NCBI GenBank assembly: GCA_937864815.1
Contig: CALMJY010000085.1
Location: 1 to 49,208 of the forward strand
Source of the DNA: an uncultured Bacteroidota bacterium
GTDB lineage: Bacteria; Bacteroidota; Bacteroidia; Bacteroidales; VadinHA17
DNA: 49,208 bases
Direction of reading: 5' to 3'
Every line of letters starts with the position of its first letter. Position 1 is the stretch's first letter. This document shows positions 34,125-42,833 of this stretch, in pieces. The notes under the pieces are model-generated. The model was not told the origin of the DNA and did not search any database. It worked only from the letters and a program-made list of their open reading frames with translations. A program made the translations under genes and the position numbers.

Positions 34125-34958
34125 ATGAAAAAGAATATTTTGATGGTTGCAATATTGGCTCTGATCACAGCCTTTACAACAACAACAGCCCAGATAAAAA
34201 TTTTCATTGAAACCGACCTCGAGGGAGTGAGCGGCGTTTTCAATTTTACCCAGACAAGGGAAAAAGGATCACCTGAGAATTTGCTGGCATGCGAATATTT
34301 TATGGGAGATCTGGCTGCTGTAGTAAGAGGACTCAGGGATGGCGGAGCTGATGAGATTATTATAATTGACGGTCACGGTAACCAGGCAATGGTTCCTCAT
34401 CTGATGGTTCCGGGTGCCGTTTATGTTACGGGAAAACCTAAACCGGACGGAAATCACTGGAAACTTGATAAGTCATTCTCAGGAATTGTCATGTTTGGAT
34501 TTCATGCAATGAACGGTACAAAAGACGGTGTTTTGCACCATACCCAATCATCAAAATCCGAAAACAAATACTGGTACAATGGGGTCGAGTCAGGTGAACT
34601 GGCTCAGACAGCTATCATAGCGGGACATTTTGGAGTGCCTCCCATTCTTGTAACCGGGGATGTGGCAACCTGTCGTGAAGCGGTAAAATTTTTCGGGAAT
34701 GGAATTGTGACAGTTGCAACAAAAGAAGGTATAGCCAGGGAAGCCGCTGCACTTTATCCTTTTGAAGATACACGAAAAGCTCTTTATGAGGGAGCAAAAA
34801 AGGCAATTGCAGCTATTCCAAACTGCAAACCCTATTTAATAACTACACCAATTAAAGCCAGAATGGAATACCTCGATCCTGATCCCACTCTGCCCAAGCC
34901 AAGACTGGTGGGAAAGGAATGGGTTATTCCAACTGCTATTCAGCTCCTTGATCAATAG
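34125..34958 (+). CDS. Exported M55 (DppA-type) D-aminopeptidase-like protein
   Basis: 277 residues with a signal peptide (MKKNILMVAILALITAFTTT, then TAQ). The mature part matches the M55 fold: IETDLEGVSGV (Asp31 and Glu33), IIDGHGNQAMV (Asp82 and His84), MFGFHAMNGT and the HHTQSSKSENKYWYNG region. DppA is a zinc peptidase for D-Ala-containing dipeptides and is normally cytosolic. Here it would act in the periplasm, on D-amino peptides or some other small amide. Metal ligands look intact. Confidence 0.87.
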   Translation: MKKNILMVAILALITAFTTTTAQIKIFIETDLEGVSGVFNFTQTREKGSPENLLACEYFMGDLAAVVRGLRDGGADEIIIIDGHGNQAMVPHLMVPGAVYVTGKPKPDGNHWKLDKSFSGIVMFGFHAMNGTKDGVLHHTQSSKSENKYWYNGVESGELAQTAIIAGHFGVPPILVTGDVATCREAVKFFGNGIVTVATKEGIAREAAALYPFEDTRKALYEGAKKAIAAIPNCKPYLITTPIKARMEYLDPDPTLPKPRLVGKEWVIPTAIQLLDQ

Positions 34959-35022
34959 AAGGAGATCTTAAAAGAATTAGTATATTGTCAGGAAATTAAA
35001 GGAACCTTTACTACGGAGTAAT

Positions 35023-35153
35023 GGGGCTGTCTTATAAGTCCGATTTTACCCCCAAACCCCCCAAGGGGGGTTTTCAAATCCACTGATTTTCAATAAGTCC
35101 CCCCTGGGGGATTTAGGGGTGGATATAAAAAAAGAAGCTTTTGAGACAGCCCC
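35023..35153. mobile_element. MITE-like element with GGGGCTGTCT ends enclosing REP-like copy D
   Basis: A 10-bp inverted pair, GGGGCTGTCT (35023-35032) and AGACAGCCCC (35144-35153), bounds a 131-bp unit without coding capacity. Inside, at 35048-35122, lies the two-arm REP-like element (C-run/A-run arms ending GGGGGATTTAGGGGTGG). The outer ends resemble terminal inverted repeats of some IS families, but that attribution is from memory. No clear target-site duplication was seen. Confidence 0.65.
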
Positions 35154-35185
35154 GTATCTGTGTGGTTTATAAAATCGGTTGATAT

Positions 35186-36739
35186 ATGAAAGATCTCAAT
35201 AAAACTGCAGCATGGCTTCTTACTTCGCTAAGAATTATAATCGGGTGGCATTTTCTATACGAGGGTATAGCAAAGGTATTCAATCCCAACTGGTCATCAG
35301 CACTTTACCTGATGGAGTCAAAATGGCTGCTGTCAGGATTTTTCCACTGGCTGATAAGCAACGAAACAACACTTCAGATTGTGGATTTTCTTAATATATG
35401 GGGGTTATTATTAATAGGGATCTGTTTGTTCCTCGGATTCTTACCAAGGATTGCAAGCATCTCCGGTGCACTTCTTCTGATGCTGTTTTATATTGCAAAT
35501 CCTCCCTTCATGTACTCATCCCTTCCTTCCCAGAGCCACTTCTATATAATCAATTACAACCTGATAGAAGCAGTTGTACTGATTGTAATAGCATCTCTGA
35601 AGGAAGAACAGCTCTACGGACTTCAGAGATATCTTTTTGTAAGAAACAGGACTGAAAAGGAAAAGAAATTTCCGGCTGCTGAAAACCATGAGATACTGGA
35701 AACAGTAGACACATCACGACGGGAAATGATAAAGAACCTGGCTGTATTGCCACTCTTCGGAGCAGTATTTTTCGGTATGGCTAAAAAGAGGGGATGGATA
35801 AGCTTCGAAGAGGAAAACCTCAAACCTCAGGCTGTAAGCGGCGCATCGTTACTTCTGGGAAAAACAATGTCGGTAAAGGAACTGAAAGGCAAGGTCCCTG
35901 CCGGAAAAATTAAGAATACAGAGCTGAGCCGTATCATGATCGGAGGAAACCTGATAAGCGGATTTGCACATGCCAGAGACCTGATCTATGTCTCGACCTG
36001 GCTTAAAAAATATTTTACTGATGAAAAAGTAATTGAAACACTTTGGCTCTGTGAAGCCTGCGGAGTGAATACTGCGATCTTCCGCTGTGATGAAAATACT
36101 ATCAGGATACTTGAGAAATACTGGAGCCGCGGTGGAAAGGTAAAATGGCTTGCCCAGACCTATCCAAAGGGTGATGATGTATCCAATGTGCAGATGGCAA
36201 TTGACCATGGCGCTATTGGTGCCTTTGTTATGGGGGGTATTGCTGATAAAATAGTAACAGATAATAAGATAGATGATCTCAGGAAGCCAATAGAATTAAT
36301 ACAGAAACAGGGATTGATCGCCGGGACCGCCGCCCATTCAATGAGGGTTCCCGAGGCATGTGTGATTCATGGTATAAATCCTGACTTCTATATGAAGACT
36401 TTCCACAGCCATAAATACTGGTCTGCTACACCAATCGATCCGAATGATCCTGAACTTCCAAAGGATGGAGAGGATCACAATATGGCACATGATAATATAT
36501 GGTGCATGTCAGACAAAGCTGTTGCCGACTTCTTCAAAACCAATGAAACACCCTGGATTGCCTACAAGGTGTTTGCTGCCGGAGCCATTAAACCTGAAGA
36601 AGGACTTAAGCATGCATTTACCAGCGGTGCTGATTTTGCATGTGTAGGTATGTTTGATTTCCAGGTTGTGGAGAATGCAAATATAGCATACACACTGCTT
36701 AATGGTCCGCTGGATCGTGAGAGGAAGTGGTATGGGTAA
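35186..36739 (+). CDS. DoxX-type membrane domain fused through a Tat-like signal to a TIM-barrel domain
   Basis: 517 residues in three parts. Residues 10-140 are a four-helix DoxX/DoxD-like membrane domain (SLRIIIGWHFLYEGIAKVFN is the family start). Residues 177-200 hold SRREMIKNL followed by a hydrophobic segment, that is, an internal twin-arginine signal after a cytosolic linker. Residues 225-517 resemble an aldo/keto-reductase-like or related TIM barrel: LSRIMIGGNLISGFAHARD, KWLAQTYPKGDD, AIGAFVMGG, AHSMRVPEACV and AYKVFAAGAIKPEEGL. The barrel would face the periplasm, tethered to the membrane. Function unknown; a redox link to quinones through DoxX is possible. Confidence 0.8.
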   Translation: MKDLNKTAAWLLTSLRIIIGWHFLYEGIAKVFNPNWSSALYLMESKWLLSGFFHWLISNETTLQIVDFLNIWGLLLIGICLFLGFLPRIASISGALLLMLFYIANPPFMYSSLPSQSHFYIINYNLIEAVVLIVIASLKEEQLYGLQRYLFVRNRTEKEKKFPAAENHEILETVDTSRREMIKNLAVLPLFGAVFFGMAKKRGWISFEEENLKPQAVSGASLLLGKTMSVKELKGKVPAGKIKNTELSRIMIGGNLISGFAHARDLIYVSTWLKKYFTDEKVIETLWLCEACGVNTAIFRCDENTIRILEKYWSRGGKVKWLAQTYPKGDDVSNVQMAIDHGAIGAFVMGGIADKIVTDNKIDDLRKPIELIQKQGLIAGTAAHSMRVPEACVIHGINPDFYMKTFHSHKYWSATPIDPNDPELPKDGEDHNMAHDNIWCMSDKAVADFFKTNETPWIAYKVFAAGAIKPEEGLKHAFTSGADFACVGMFDFQVVENANIAYTLLNGPLDRERKWYG

Positions 36740-36740
36740 A

Positions 36741-36880
36741 TTACCTCATCCCCCAACCCCTTCTCCCGGGGGAGAAGGGGGGTAAGCTAAAGATTATCAG
36801 TTTTATAAGTCCCTCTCCCTTGGGAGAGGGATTTAGGGTGAGGTAAACAAACAGGAGAGGGATTTAGGGTGAGTTAAACA
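36741..36880. repeat. Inverted repeat of a second GC-rich family with partial duplication
   Basis: TTACCTCA (36741-36748) and TGAGGTAA (36839-36846) end a unit made of a C-rich arm (CTTCTCCCGGGGGAGAAGGG) and an arm CCCTCTCCCTTGGGAGAGGG. About 26 bases of its right end (GGAGAGGGATTTAGGGTGAG and onward) are repeated at 36853-36880. The family differs from the CCCCTAAATCCCCC units but shares the GGATTTAGGG core. Confidence 0.8.
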
Positions 36881-36911
36881 TGTAAAAGGAAATGTAAAAT
36901 CATAAAATAGT

Positions 36912-38069
36912 ATGTTACGACTCTCAGTATTATTACTTCTGATATCTGGTTTTTCAACAGTATTGAAAAGCCAGACTTTGGAAGGTATAAATGAGATTGA
37001 AAATCTTTCCTGGTCAGCTATCGAACCTTTCTTTTCCCCTCCTCCCGAATACAAAGATAATTTCGGCAACTATCGTTCTCCCCTTAAATTTTATAATGGA
37101 AGAGACGTTATTAATCCTTCCGGATGGAAAAAAAAGAGGGAGGAGATCCTCAGTACCTGGCATGGAATGATGGGTAAATGGCCTGAGTTTATTAAAAAGC
37201 AGAAGCCGGAGATAATTGAAGATGCAAGGATAGATAATTATATAAGGTATAAGATCAGGTTTAACTGGCTTCCCGGTCAGAAAACAGAGGGTTACCTGCT
37301 TGTACCTGAGGGTAAAGGCAAACGACCGGCTGTGATAACTGTTTATTATGAGCCTGAAACATCTGCAGGTATAGGAGATAAGGAATACCGTGATTTCGCT
37401 CATCAGCTGGCAAAACGGGGTTATGTTACGCTCTCAATTGGCACTGCCGAAACCACCCTGGCAAAAACATACTCTCTCTATTATCCTGATATTAAGAATT
37501 CCTCTATGCAGCCCTTATCGGTGCTTGCATATGCTGCAGCTAATTCGTGGTACATGCTTTCTGATCTTCCTGAAGTAGATCCTGAGCGTATAGGAATTAT
37601 GGGCCATTCATATGGTGGAAAATGGGCAATGTTCGCATCATGCCTCTTTGAAAAGTTTGCATGCGCTGTATGGTCCGATCCGGGAATTGTGTTTGATGAT
37701 TCACGCCCGAATGTCAACTATTGGGAACCATGGTACCTCGGTTATTATCCTCCTCCCTGGAATAATACCTGGAGAAAGACAGGTGATATTGAAGGTGCTA
37801 AAGGTCTGTACCCAAAACTCCGTGCCGAAGGTTTTGACCTGCATGAACTTCATGCACTTATGGCTCCGCGACCTTTTCTGGTTTCGGGCGGATCAGAGGA
37901 TGGTCCAGCAAGATGGATACCACTGAATCATTCAATTGAAGTTAACAGATTGCTTGGGTATGAGAAGAGGGTAGCTATGACCAACCGGCCTGAGCATTCT
38001 CCTGATGCTGAATCGAATGAACAGATATATTCCTTTTTCGAATATTTTCTTAAATTGGTCGAAAATTAA
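36912..38069 (+). CDS. Exported alpha/beta hydrolase (esterase-like)
   Basis: 385 residues with a signal peptide (MLRLSVLLLLISGFSTVLKS). The hydrolase core has PAVITVYYEPE, then the nucleophile elbow GIMGHSYGGKWA (Ser233), a candidate acid in LVSGGSEDGPARW and a His in NRPEHSPDAES near the C-terminus. It resembles bacterial acetyl-xylan-esterase/dienelactone-hydrolase-like proteins. Likely removes acyl groups from sugars in the periplasm; substrate not known. It precedes nagA by 18 nt. Confidence 0.83.
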   Translation: MLRLSVLLLLISGFSTVLKSQTLEGINEIENLSWSAIEPFFSPPPEYKDNFGNYRSPLKFYNGRDVINPSGWKKKREEILSTWHGMMGKWPEFIKKQKPEIIEDARIDNYIRYKIRFNWLPGQKTEGYLLVPEGKGKRPAVITVYYEPETSAGIGDKEYRDFAHQLAKRGYVTLSIGTAETTLAKTYSLYYPDIKNSSMQPLSVLAYAAANSWYMLSDLPEVDPERIGIMGHSYGGKWAMFASCLFEKFACAVWSDPGIVFDDSRPNVNYWEPWYLGYYPPPWNNTWRKTGDIEGAKGLYPKLRAEGFDLHELHALMAPRPFLVSGGSEDGPARWIPLNHSIEVNRLLGYEKRVAMTNRPEHSPDAESNEQIYSFFEYFLKLVEN

Positions 38070-38087
38070 TCTGGCAAGTTTTGAAAG

Positions 38088-39272
38088 ATGATAAGAATAG
38101 AAGGAATACATTACCTTGATAAAAAACCGGTAGCCATATGGCTTGATGATTGTTTTATCTCAAGGGTTGAGAGGATTAAAAAATTGCAGGACGGTTCTGA
38201 AAATCTTTTCATTTCTCCCGGATTTATCGACATACAGGTAAATGGTTATGACGGTGTCTCCTTTTCACTGGAAGGTGCAGATGATTCATCATCAGAAGGC
38301 AGGCATCTCTCGGTTGAAGAGATAAGGAAGATTACAAAAGAGCTTTGGACCCAGGGTGTTACAACTTATTTTCCAACTCTTACAACAAATTCCCGGGAAC
38401 TTTTTCTGAAGAACACAGGTATTCTTGCAGATGCAATTGAGGATCCGGAAAATCTGGGTTCAATTCCCGGACTGCACCTCGAGGGTCCGTATATCTCAGC
38501 TGAAGATGGTTACCGTGGAGCCCATCCCAGGGAACATGTGAGAATTCCCGACTGGAATGAATTCAGTCAGTTAAATGACCGTGCACATGGAAAGATACTT
38601 CTGGTTACCATGGCCCCGGAGACAGAGGGTGCAACCGGATTTATAAAGAAATGCAGGGAGAAAGGTATTGTAGTTTCACTTGGCCATCATAACGGTACTG
38701 CTGACAATATACATGAAGCTGCTGAGGCGGGGGCGCAGCTTTCAACACACCTTGGAAACGGATGTGCCACTTTAATTAACAGGCACCGGAACCCTTTATG
38801 GCCCCAGCTTGCAGACGACCGTCTTATGATCAGCATCATTTCTGACAGTTTTCACCTGCCTCCTGACATGCTTAAAGCATTTTATAAAATCAAAGGTGCA
38901 GATAAGATCATTATCATTTCAGATATGGTTAGTTATGCCGGACTGCCGGCAGGGCTTTATAAGATCAAAACAGGTGAGATGATTGAAAAAGCACCAAATG
39001 GTCACCTCCGATTTTCTGGTCAGGAAGGAGGTCTGTATGGATCAGCCACACCACTTCCCGAGGCAGTTACTCATATGATGAAAGTAACAGGATGTTCTCT
39101 TGGTGAAGCATTTATGATGACAGCCACAAATCCGGCAAGACTTCACAACCTTAATGACAGGGGTACATTAGATCCCGGAAAAAGAGCTGACATAATAATG
39201 TTTTCGGTTAACGACTCCGGATTGAAAATTGAAAGAACATTTGTTTGCGGAAAAGAGGTTTATACACGGTAA
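38088..39272 (+). CDS. nagA: N-acetylglucosamine-6-phosphate deacetylase
   Basis: 394 residues, no signal, cytosolic. It opens the barrel with SPGFIDIQVNGYDGVSFS. Metal and catalytic residues are in PGLHLEGPYIS (Glu), SLGHHNGT (His), STHLGNGC (His), SDSFHLPP (His) and IISDMVSYAGLPAG (Asp). The product, glucosamine-6-phosphate, feeds the next gene 3 nt downstream. The metal-binding His region (LGHHNGTADNI) differs slightly from E. coli NagA, so another N-acyl-amino-sugar phosphate is possible. Confidence 0.88.
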   Translation: MIRIEGIHYLDKKPVAIWLDDCFISRVERIKKLQDGSENLFISPGFIDIQVNGYDGVSFSLEGADDSSSEGRHLSVEEIRKITKELWTQGVTTYFPTLTTNSRELFLKNTGILADAIEDPENLGSIPGLHLEGPYISAEDGYRGAHPREHVRIPDWNEFSQLNDRAHGKILLVTMAPETEGATGFIKKCREKGIVVSLGHHNGTADNIHEAAEAGAQLSTHLGNGCATLINRHRNPLWPQLADDRLMISIISDSFHLPPDMLKAFYKIKGADKIIIISDMVSYAGLPAGLYKIKTGEMIEKAPNGHLRFSGQEGGLYGSATPLPEAVTHMMKVTGCSLGEAFMMTATNPARLHNLNDRGTLDPGKRADIIMFSVNDSGLKIERTFVCGKEVYTR

Positions 39273-39275
39273 GAA

Positions 39276-40049
39276 ATGAATATTCCTGCATCGTTTTATA
39301 AGGATAAGCTTAAGGTAGAGATCTTCCGTACTGCTGCTGAGATGGGTACGGCATCTGCTGTTTTCGTCTCTGATATCCTGAAAAAAGCCATAGATGAAAG
39401 GGGCTCTGCCAGCCTTATTCTGGGTACAGGTGCATCGCAATACCCGCTGCATGATGAATTGCTGCTGAAAGATCTTGACTGGAAAAAAATCACGCTTTTT
39501 CATCTCGATGAATATATCGGTATTGACAGCAATCATCCGGCCAGCTTCAGACGATTTCTGAGAGAAAGGATAGCTGAAAAAGTTTTTCCTGGAAATGTGT
39601 ACTACCTTAATGGTGATGCATCAGACCCGGAACAGGAAATAAAACGGTATGAAGCTCTCCTGAAAAACAATCCTGTAGATGTGGCTTGCATAGGCATCGG
39701 TGAGAATGGGCATATTGCTTTTAATGATCCCGTTGTAGCCGATTTTAATGATCCGGAATATCTTAAGGTTGTGAAAATGGATGACGCCTGCAGGCGTCAG
39801 CAGGTTGGGGAAGGGTGGTTTCCGTCACTCGCTGACGTGCCTGAAACGGCATTAACTCTTACCATTCCTGCCATAATGGATAGCAGGTATATCAGTTGTA
39901 CTGTTCCCGATGAACGTAAATCAGATGCGGTTTATAATACCCTCGAAAAGGAGATAAATACCTCATGTCCCGCTTCGGTTTTACGAAGACACAACAATGC
40001 AGTTTTGTTCCTTGACAGATTTTCAGCAATTAAGCTTCCGGATAGATAA
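39276..40049 (+). CDS. nagB: Glucosamine-6-phosphate deaminase/isomerase family enzyme
   Basis: 257 residues. It shows LILGTGASQYPLHDEL (phosphate loop), LFHLDEYIGID (general base Asp), and CIGIGENGHIAFNDP (His and acid of the active site), followed by ETALTLTIPAIMDSR. These match NagB rather than 6-phosphogluconolactonase. It converts GlcN6P to fructose-6-phosphate and ammonia. Directly follows nagA, giving a complete cytosolic exit for an N-acetylated amino sugar. The kinase is not in the window. Confidence 0.88.
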   Translation: MNIPASFYKDKLKVEIFRTAAEMGTASAVFVSDILKKAIDERGSASLILGTGASQYPLHDELLLKDLDWKKITLFHLDEYIGIDSNHPASFRRFLRERIAEKVFPGNVYYLNGDASDPEQEIKRYEALLKNNPVDVACIGIGENGHIAFNDPVVADFNDPEYLKVVKMDDACRRQQVGEGWFPSLADVPETALTLTIPAIMDSRYISCTVPDERKSDAVYNTLEKEINTSCPASVLRRHNNAVLFLDRFSAIKLPDR

Positions 40050-40067
40050 CCTTCATAAATACTGACT

Positions 40068-41408
40068 ATGAAACGCAGACTTTTCCTTAAGGACACTATG
40101 GCAGCAACTGCCGGTATTTTTGTCATTCCCACAATAATTCCGTCCCATGTGCTTGGTAAGAATCCTCCCGGTGACAAGATAAATATCGGACTAATCGGTT
40201 GCGGAAGGATTGCCAGGGATCATAACCTTCCGGAACTGTTTAAATATGATTCGGCATTGGTTACTGCAGTATCAGATCTCGACAGCAAACGGATGGCTGA
40301 CGGAAAGAAAATAATTGAAGAGTATTATGACTCGAAGACAGGGAAAAAGGGATATGTTAATGTAAAAATGTATAAGGATTACAGGCAGATGCTTGCTGAT
40401 AAGTCGGTTGATGCAGTTATAATCTGCACCCCTGATCACTGGCATGCACAGCCTGCTATTGAGGCGGCACTGGCAGGTAAGGACATCTACATACAAAAAC
40501 CACTTACCCTCACAATTAAGGAAGGAAGGTTATTGAGTGATGTGGTAAAAAAGAAATCTGTCATACTTCAGGTAGGAGCGCAGTGCCGTTCATCGGAACC
40601 GCAGTACAGGAAGGCAGCTGAACTTGTCAGGAACGGAAGGATAGGAAAGTTACATACTGTGAAGATAGGAATGCCGGGTGATCCTGCAGGACCTGAAGTA
40701 ACAGCCATGCCTGTACCGGAAACCTTTGACTACAATACATGGCTCGGATCAACGCCAGAGGTGTTTTACAATGAGTTGCACGTTCATCCTCAGAAGGATT
40801 ACTCAAGACCCGGATGGCTCAGAAATGAACAGTTTGGTGCAGGTATGATAACAGGCTGGGGTTCACATTTTTTTGACTACAGCGCATGGGGAATGGATAC
40901 AGAATATACAGGTCCTGTATCGGTGGAGGCGGTAGCTCAGTTTCCCCGTTCGGGGATATGGAATGTGCATGGTGATTTCATGCTTAAGGCTGAATACAGA
41001 AACGGGTTAACAATGTATGCAGGAAGCGGCTATCCGTACGGAGTGCGATATGAGGGTGAAACAGGCTGGATCTTTGTAACACATGCCGGTACTCCGAAGC
41101 TCGATGCGAGTGATCCTTCATTACTGAATTCTGAGATTAAGGAGAGTGAGATCCGTTTATACATGACCAGCGAACATCATGGGAACTGGCTTGACTGCAT
41201 AAGGGACAGGAAACAAACAATATCTCCGGTGGAAGTTGGCCACAGAGCCTGTTCGCTTTGCCTGATAAGTCATATTGCCATGAAAGTTCCCGGGATTCTT
41301 AAGTGGGATCCGGACAATGAGAGATTCACAAACAGTGATGAGGCTAATTCAATGCTTAAAAGAAACCAGAGAGCTCCATTTGGTACTGACTATTTAAAAC
41401 TGACCTGA
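40068..41408 (+). CDS. Tat-exported Gfo/Idh/MocA-family oxidoreductase (1)
   Basis: 446 residues. Signal MKRRLFLKDTMAATAGIFVI is twin-arginine-like. The Rossmann loop is INIGLIGCGRIARDHN, followed by CTPDHWHAQPAIEAALAGKD and IYIQKPLT, where the usual EKP reads QKP. The catalytic-side segment is GAGMITGWGSHFFDYSAWGM. Exported family members such as glucose-fructose oxidoreductase keep NADP tightly bound and oxidise one sugar while reducing another. It ends the plus-strand run that starts near 18.8 kb; the next gene faces it. Confidence 0.88.
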   Translation: MKRRLFLKDTMAATAGIFVIPTIIPSHVLGKNPPGDKINIGLIGCGRIARDHNLPELFKYDSALVTAVSDLDSKRMADGKKIIEEYYDSKTGKKGYVNVKMYKDYRQMLADKSVDAVIICTPDHWHAQPAIEAALAGKDIYIQKPLTLTIKEGRLLSDVVKKKSVILQVGAQCRSSEPQYRKAAELVRNGRIGKLHTVKIGMPGDPAGPEVTAMPVPETFDYNTWLGSTPEVFYNELHVHPQKDYSRPGWLRNEQFGAGMITGWGSHFFDYSAWGMDTEYTGPVSVEAVAQFPRSGIWNVHGDFMLKAEYRNGLTMYAGSGYPYGVRYEGETGWIFVTHAGTPKLDASDPSLLNSEIKESEIRLYMTSEHHGNWLDCIRDRKQTISPVEVGHRACSLCLISHIAMKVPGILKWDPDNERFTNSDEANSMLKRNQRAPFGTDYLKLT

Positions 41409-41428
41409 CCCGGATTGCTATAGGTCAT

Positions 41429-42631
41429 TTATTTTGCGAGAGGCTCTGATACAGAAGGTTCCTGAGTTATAATAATATATCCGGGTTTCCCGTTTATTGT
41501 TGTCTTTCTGCCACCATTTTCCAGTATTACTCTTTCACAAACCCTCATAAGCATTTCAGCCTGCTCCGAAATTTTCATTTCATCAGGCAGTTGAGGTCTG
41601 GTATTGTTCCTGAATCTGTCAGGCATTGAAAATCCGGGAAGTGATGCTATTTTTTTGTATCCGGTTTTAACTCCTGTAACAGCACCGGCAGTGGCTGCAT
41701 TACAATCGGCATCAAGTCCAAAGGCCATTGCATACTGAAGTGTTTTATAAAAATCCTCATTCCCGTAAAGAAGAGCAAGAATAACCATTGCTCCGTTTGA
41801 TGGGGTTGAGTTTCCATTCCATTTCCTTTCTGTTACCCATTTCCTGTAGATTTCCTGCCTTGCCGTGATCCAGTCATCAGGATAGCAGTGAAATGTTTTA
41901 ATGGCATCGCTGACAGCCTCTGTTATGGCACTCCTGCTGTCTGCAGCCTTAAGAGCTTTCTTAGTAACTTCTTCAACAGGATCATCACTAAACATGTTCA
42001 TGCTTATCAGTGCTGTCCAGAACTGAGCTGCCTGTATAGGTTCATCACTCACGGAAATATGTGCATAATAAATTCCTAATTCTGAGGCAGTTTCCGGCAT
42101 TCCCGGAGATATCATTCCATATGCCTCAGTACAAAATTGTCCCGAAAGATTATATGAAGCAGCTTTGTTGTTTTCAATTGAACCCGTTGCAGGAGGAATA
42201 AATCCCTTGTCCATCAGGTCACGGGCATTTTTGTTGGCCACCCAGATCCCGGTATTCATATTTGCTTTCCATATCTCTGCAATCCTGGGATATGGAAGCA
42301 AAAGAATATTCTCCTTATCCATAAAATACAGGTGGGTCAGCTCAAAGTCGTTATCATCATCAGTTCTGGCCCCATCAGGTAAATACTGAAAATCAGGGAG
42401 CGAAGCACGGGGATTCTCATTATACTTGAATTCATGGGGCAATCCCTCAAGTCCTCCTATTACCATTCCTGCCCATCCACCGTAAATATGATCAAGAAGA
42501 TCATCTCTCGTTATTTCAATGTTCCTGGCTGCCGGTTTTGTCTGGGCAATTATGAGGGTGGTTGCCAGCAGAATACCTGATATCATAAGTAATAATTTTT
42601 TTGTTTTAATAGTTGACATCAAATATTTCAT
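41429..42631 (-). CDS. Exported ADP-ribosylglycohydrolase-fold protein
   Basis: 400 residues with a signal peptide (KKLLLMISGILLATTLIIAQ); MKYL at 42631 or MST at 42619 may be the start. Mature motifs are DLLDHIYGGWAGMVIGG, ARTDDDNDFELTHLYFM (the TDD Mg site, here DDDND), PSNGAMVILALL and GLDADCNAATAGAVTG (usual GDTDT site). The fold is that of ADP-ribosylglycohydrolase/DraG, but periplasmic placement argues against removal of ADP-ribose from cytosolic proteins. It could cleave another N- or O-riboside/glycoside. Convergent with the preceding oxidoreductase gene, with 20 nt between. Confidence 0.83.
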   Translation of the reverse strand: MKYLMSTIKTKKLLLMISGILLATTLIIAQTKPAARNIEITRDDLLDHIYGGWAGMVIGGLEGLPHEFKYNENPRASLPDFQYLPDGARTDDDNDFELTHLYFMDKENILLLPYPRIAEIWKANMNTGIWVANKNARDLMDKGFIPPATGSIENNKAASYNLSGQFCTEAYGMISPGMPETASELGIYYAHISVSDEPIQAAQFWTALISMNMFSDDPVEEVTKKALKAADSRSAITEAVSDAIKTFHCYPDDWITARQEIYRKWVTERKWNGNSTPSNGAMVILALLYGNEDFYKTLQYAMAFGLDADCNAATAGAVTGVKTGYKKIASLPGFSMPDRFRNNTRPQLPDEMKISEQAEMLMRVCERVILENGGRKTTINGKPGYIIITQEPSVSEPLAK

Positions 42632-42634
42632 TTC

Positions 42635-42792
42635 TTATTCAAAAACTACTGTCTTATTATTATAAACAAACACCCTGTCTTCAAAAACCAGCTGCATTGC
42701 CCTGATCAGTGCTGCAGTCTCATTTTCCCTGCCTGCCTTTATCAGATCAGCAAGCTTATAAGAGTGATTTATTGTTGTTGTTTTCTGAACAA
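42635..42792 (-). pseudogene. purU: purU 3' remnant (formyltetrahydrofolate deformylase)
   Basis: The minus-strand frame ending at the TAA 42635-42637 reads INHSYKLADLIKAGRENETA, continues ALIRAMQLVFEDRVFVYNNK and ends TVVFE. This matches the C-terminus of PurU, which ends typically in EDRV...GNKTVVF. Only about 45-50 codons remain; upstream the frame meets a stop and AT-rich sequence, and no ATG or N-terminal ACT domain is found. It is therefore a truncated relic lying 3 nt upstream of the ADP-ribosylglycohydrolase-like start. Confidence 0.75.
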
Positions 42793-42806
42793 TACAATTT
42801 TACGAA

Positions 42807-42814
42807 TATATTTG
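42807..42814 (+). promoter_or_regulatory. Relic promoter -7 element
   Basis: TATATTTG is an exact TAnnTTTG match 19 nt before the ATG of the decayed alkA-like gene. The -33 side (TTCTG near 42783) is weak. It presumably served the glycosylase gene and might now transcribe into the PhyH gene. Confidence 0.5.
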
Positions 42815-42833
42815 TTTCTCCTTACTTATACCA

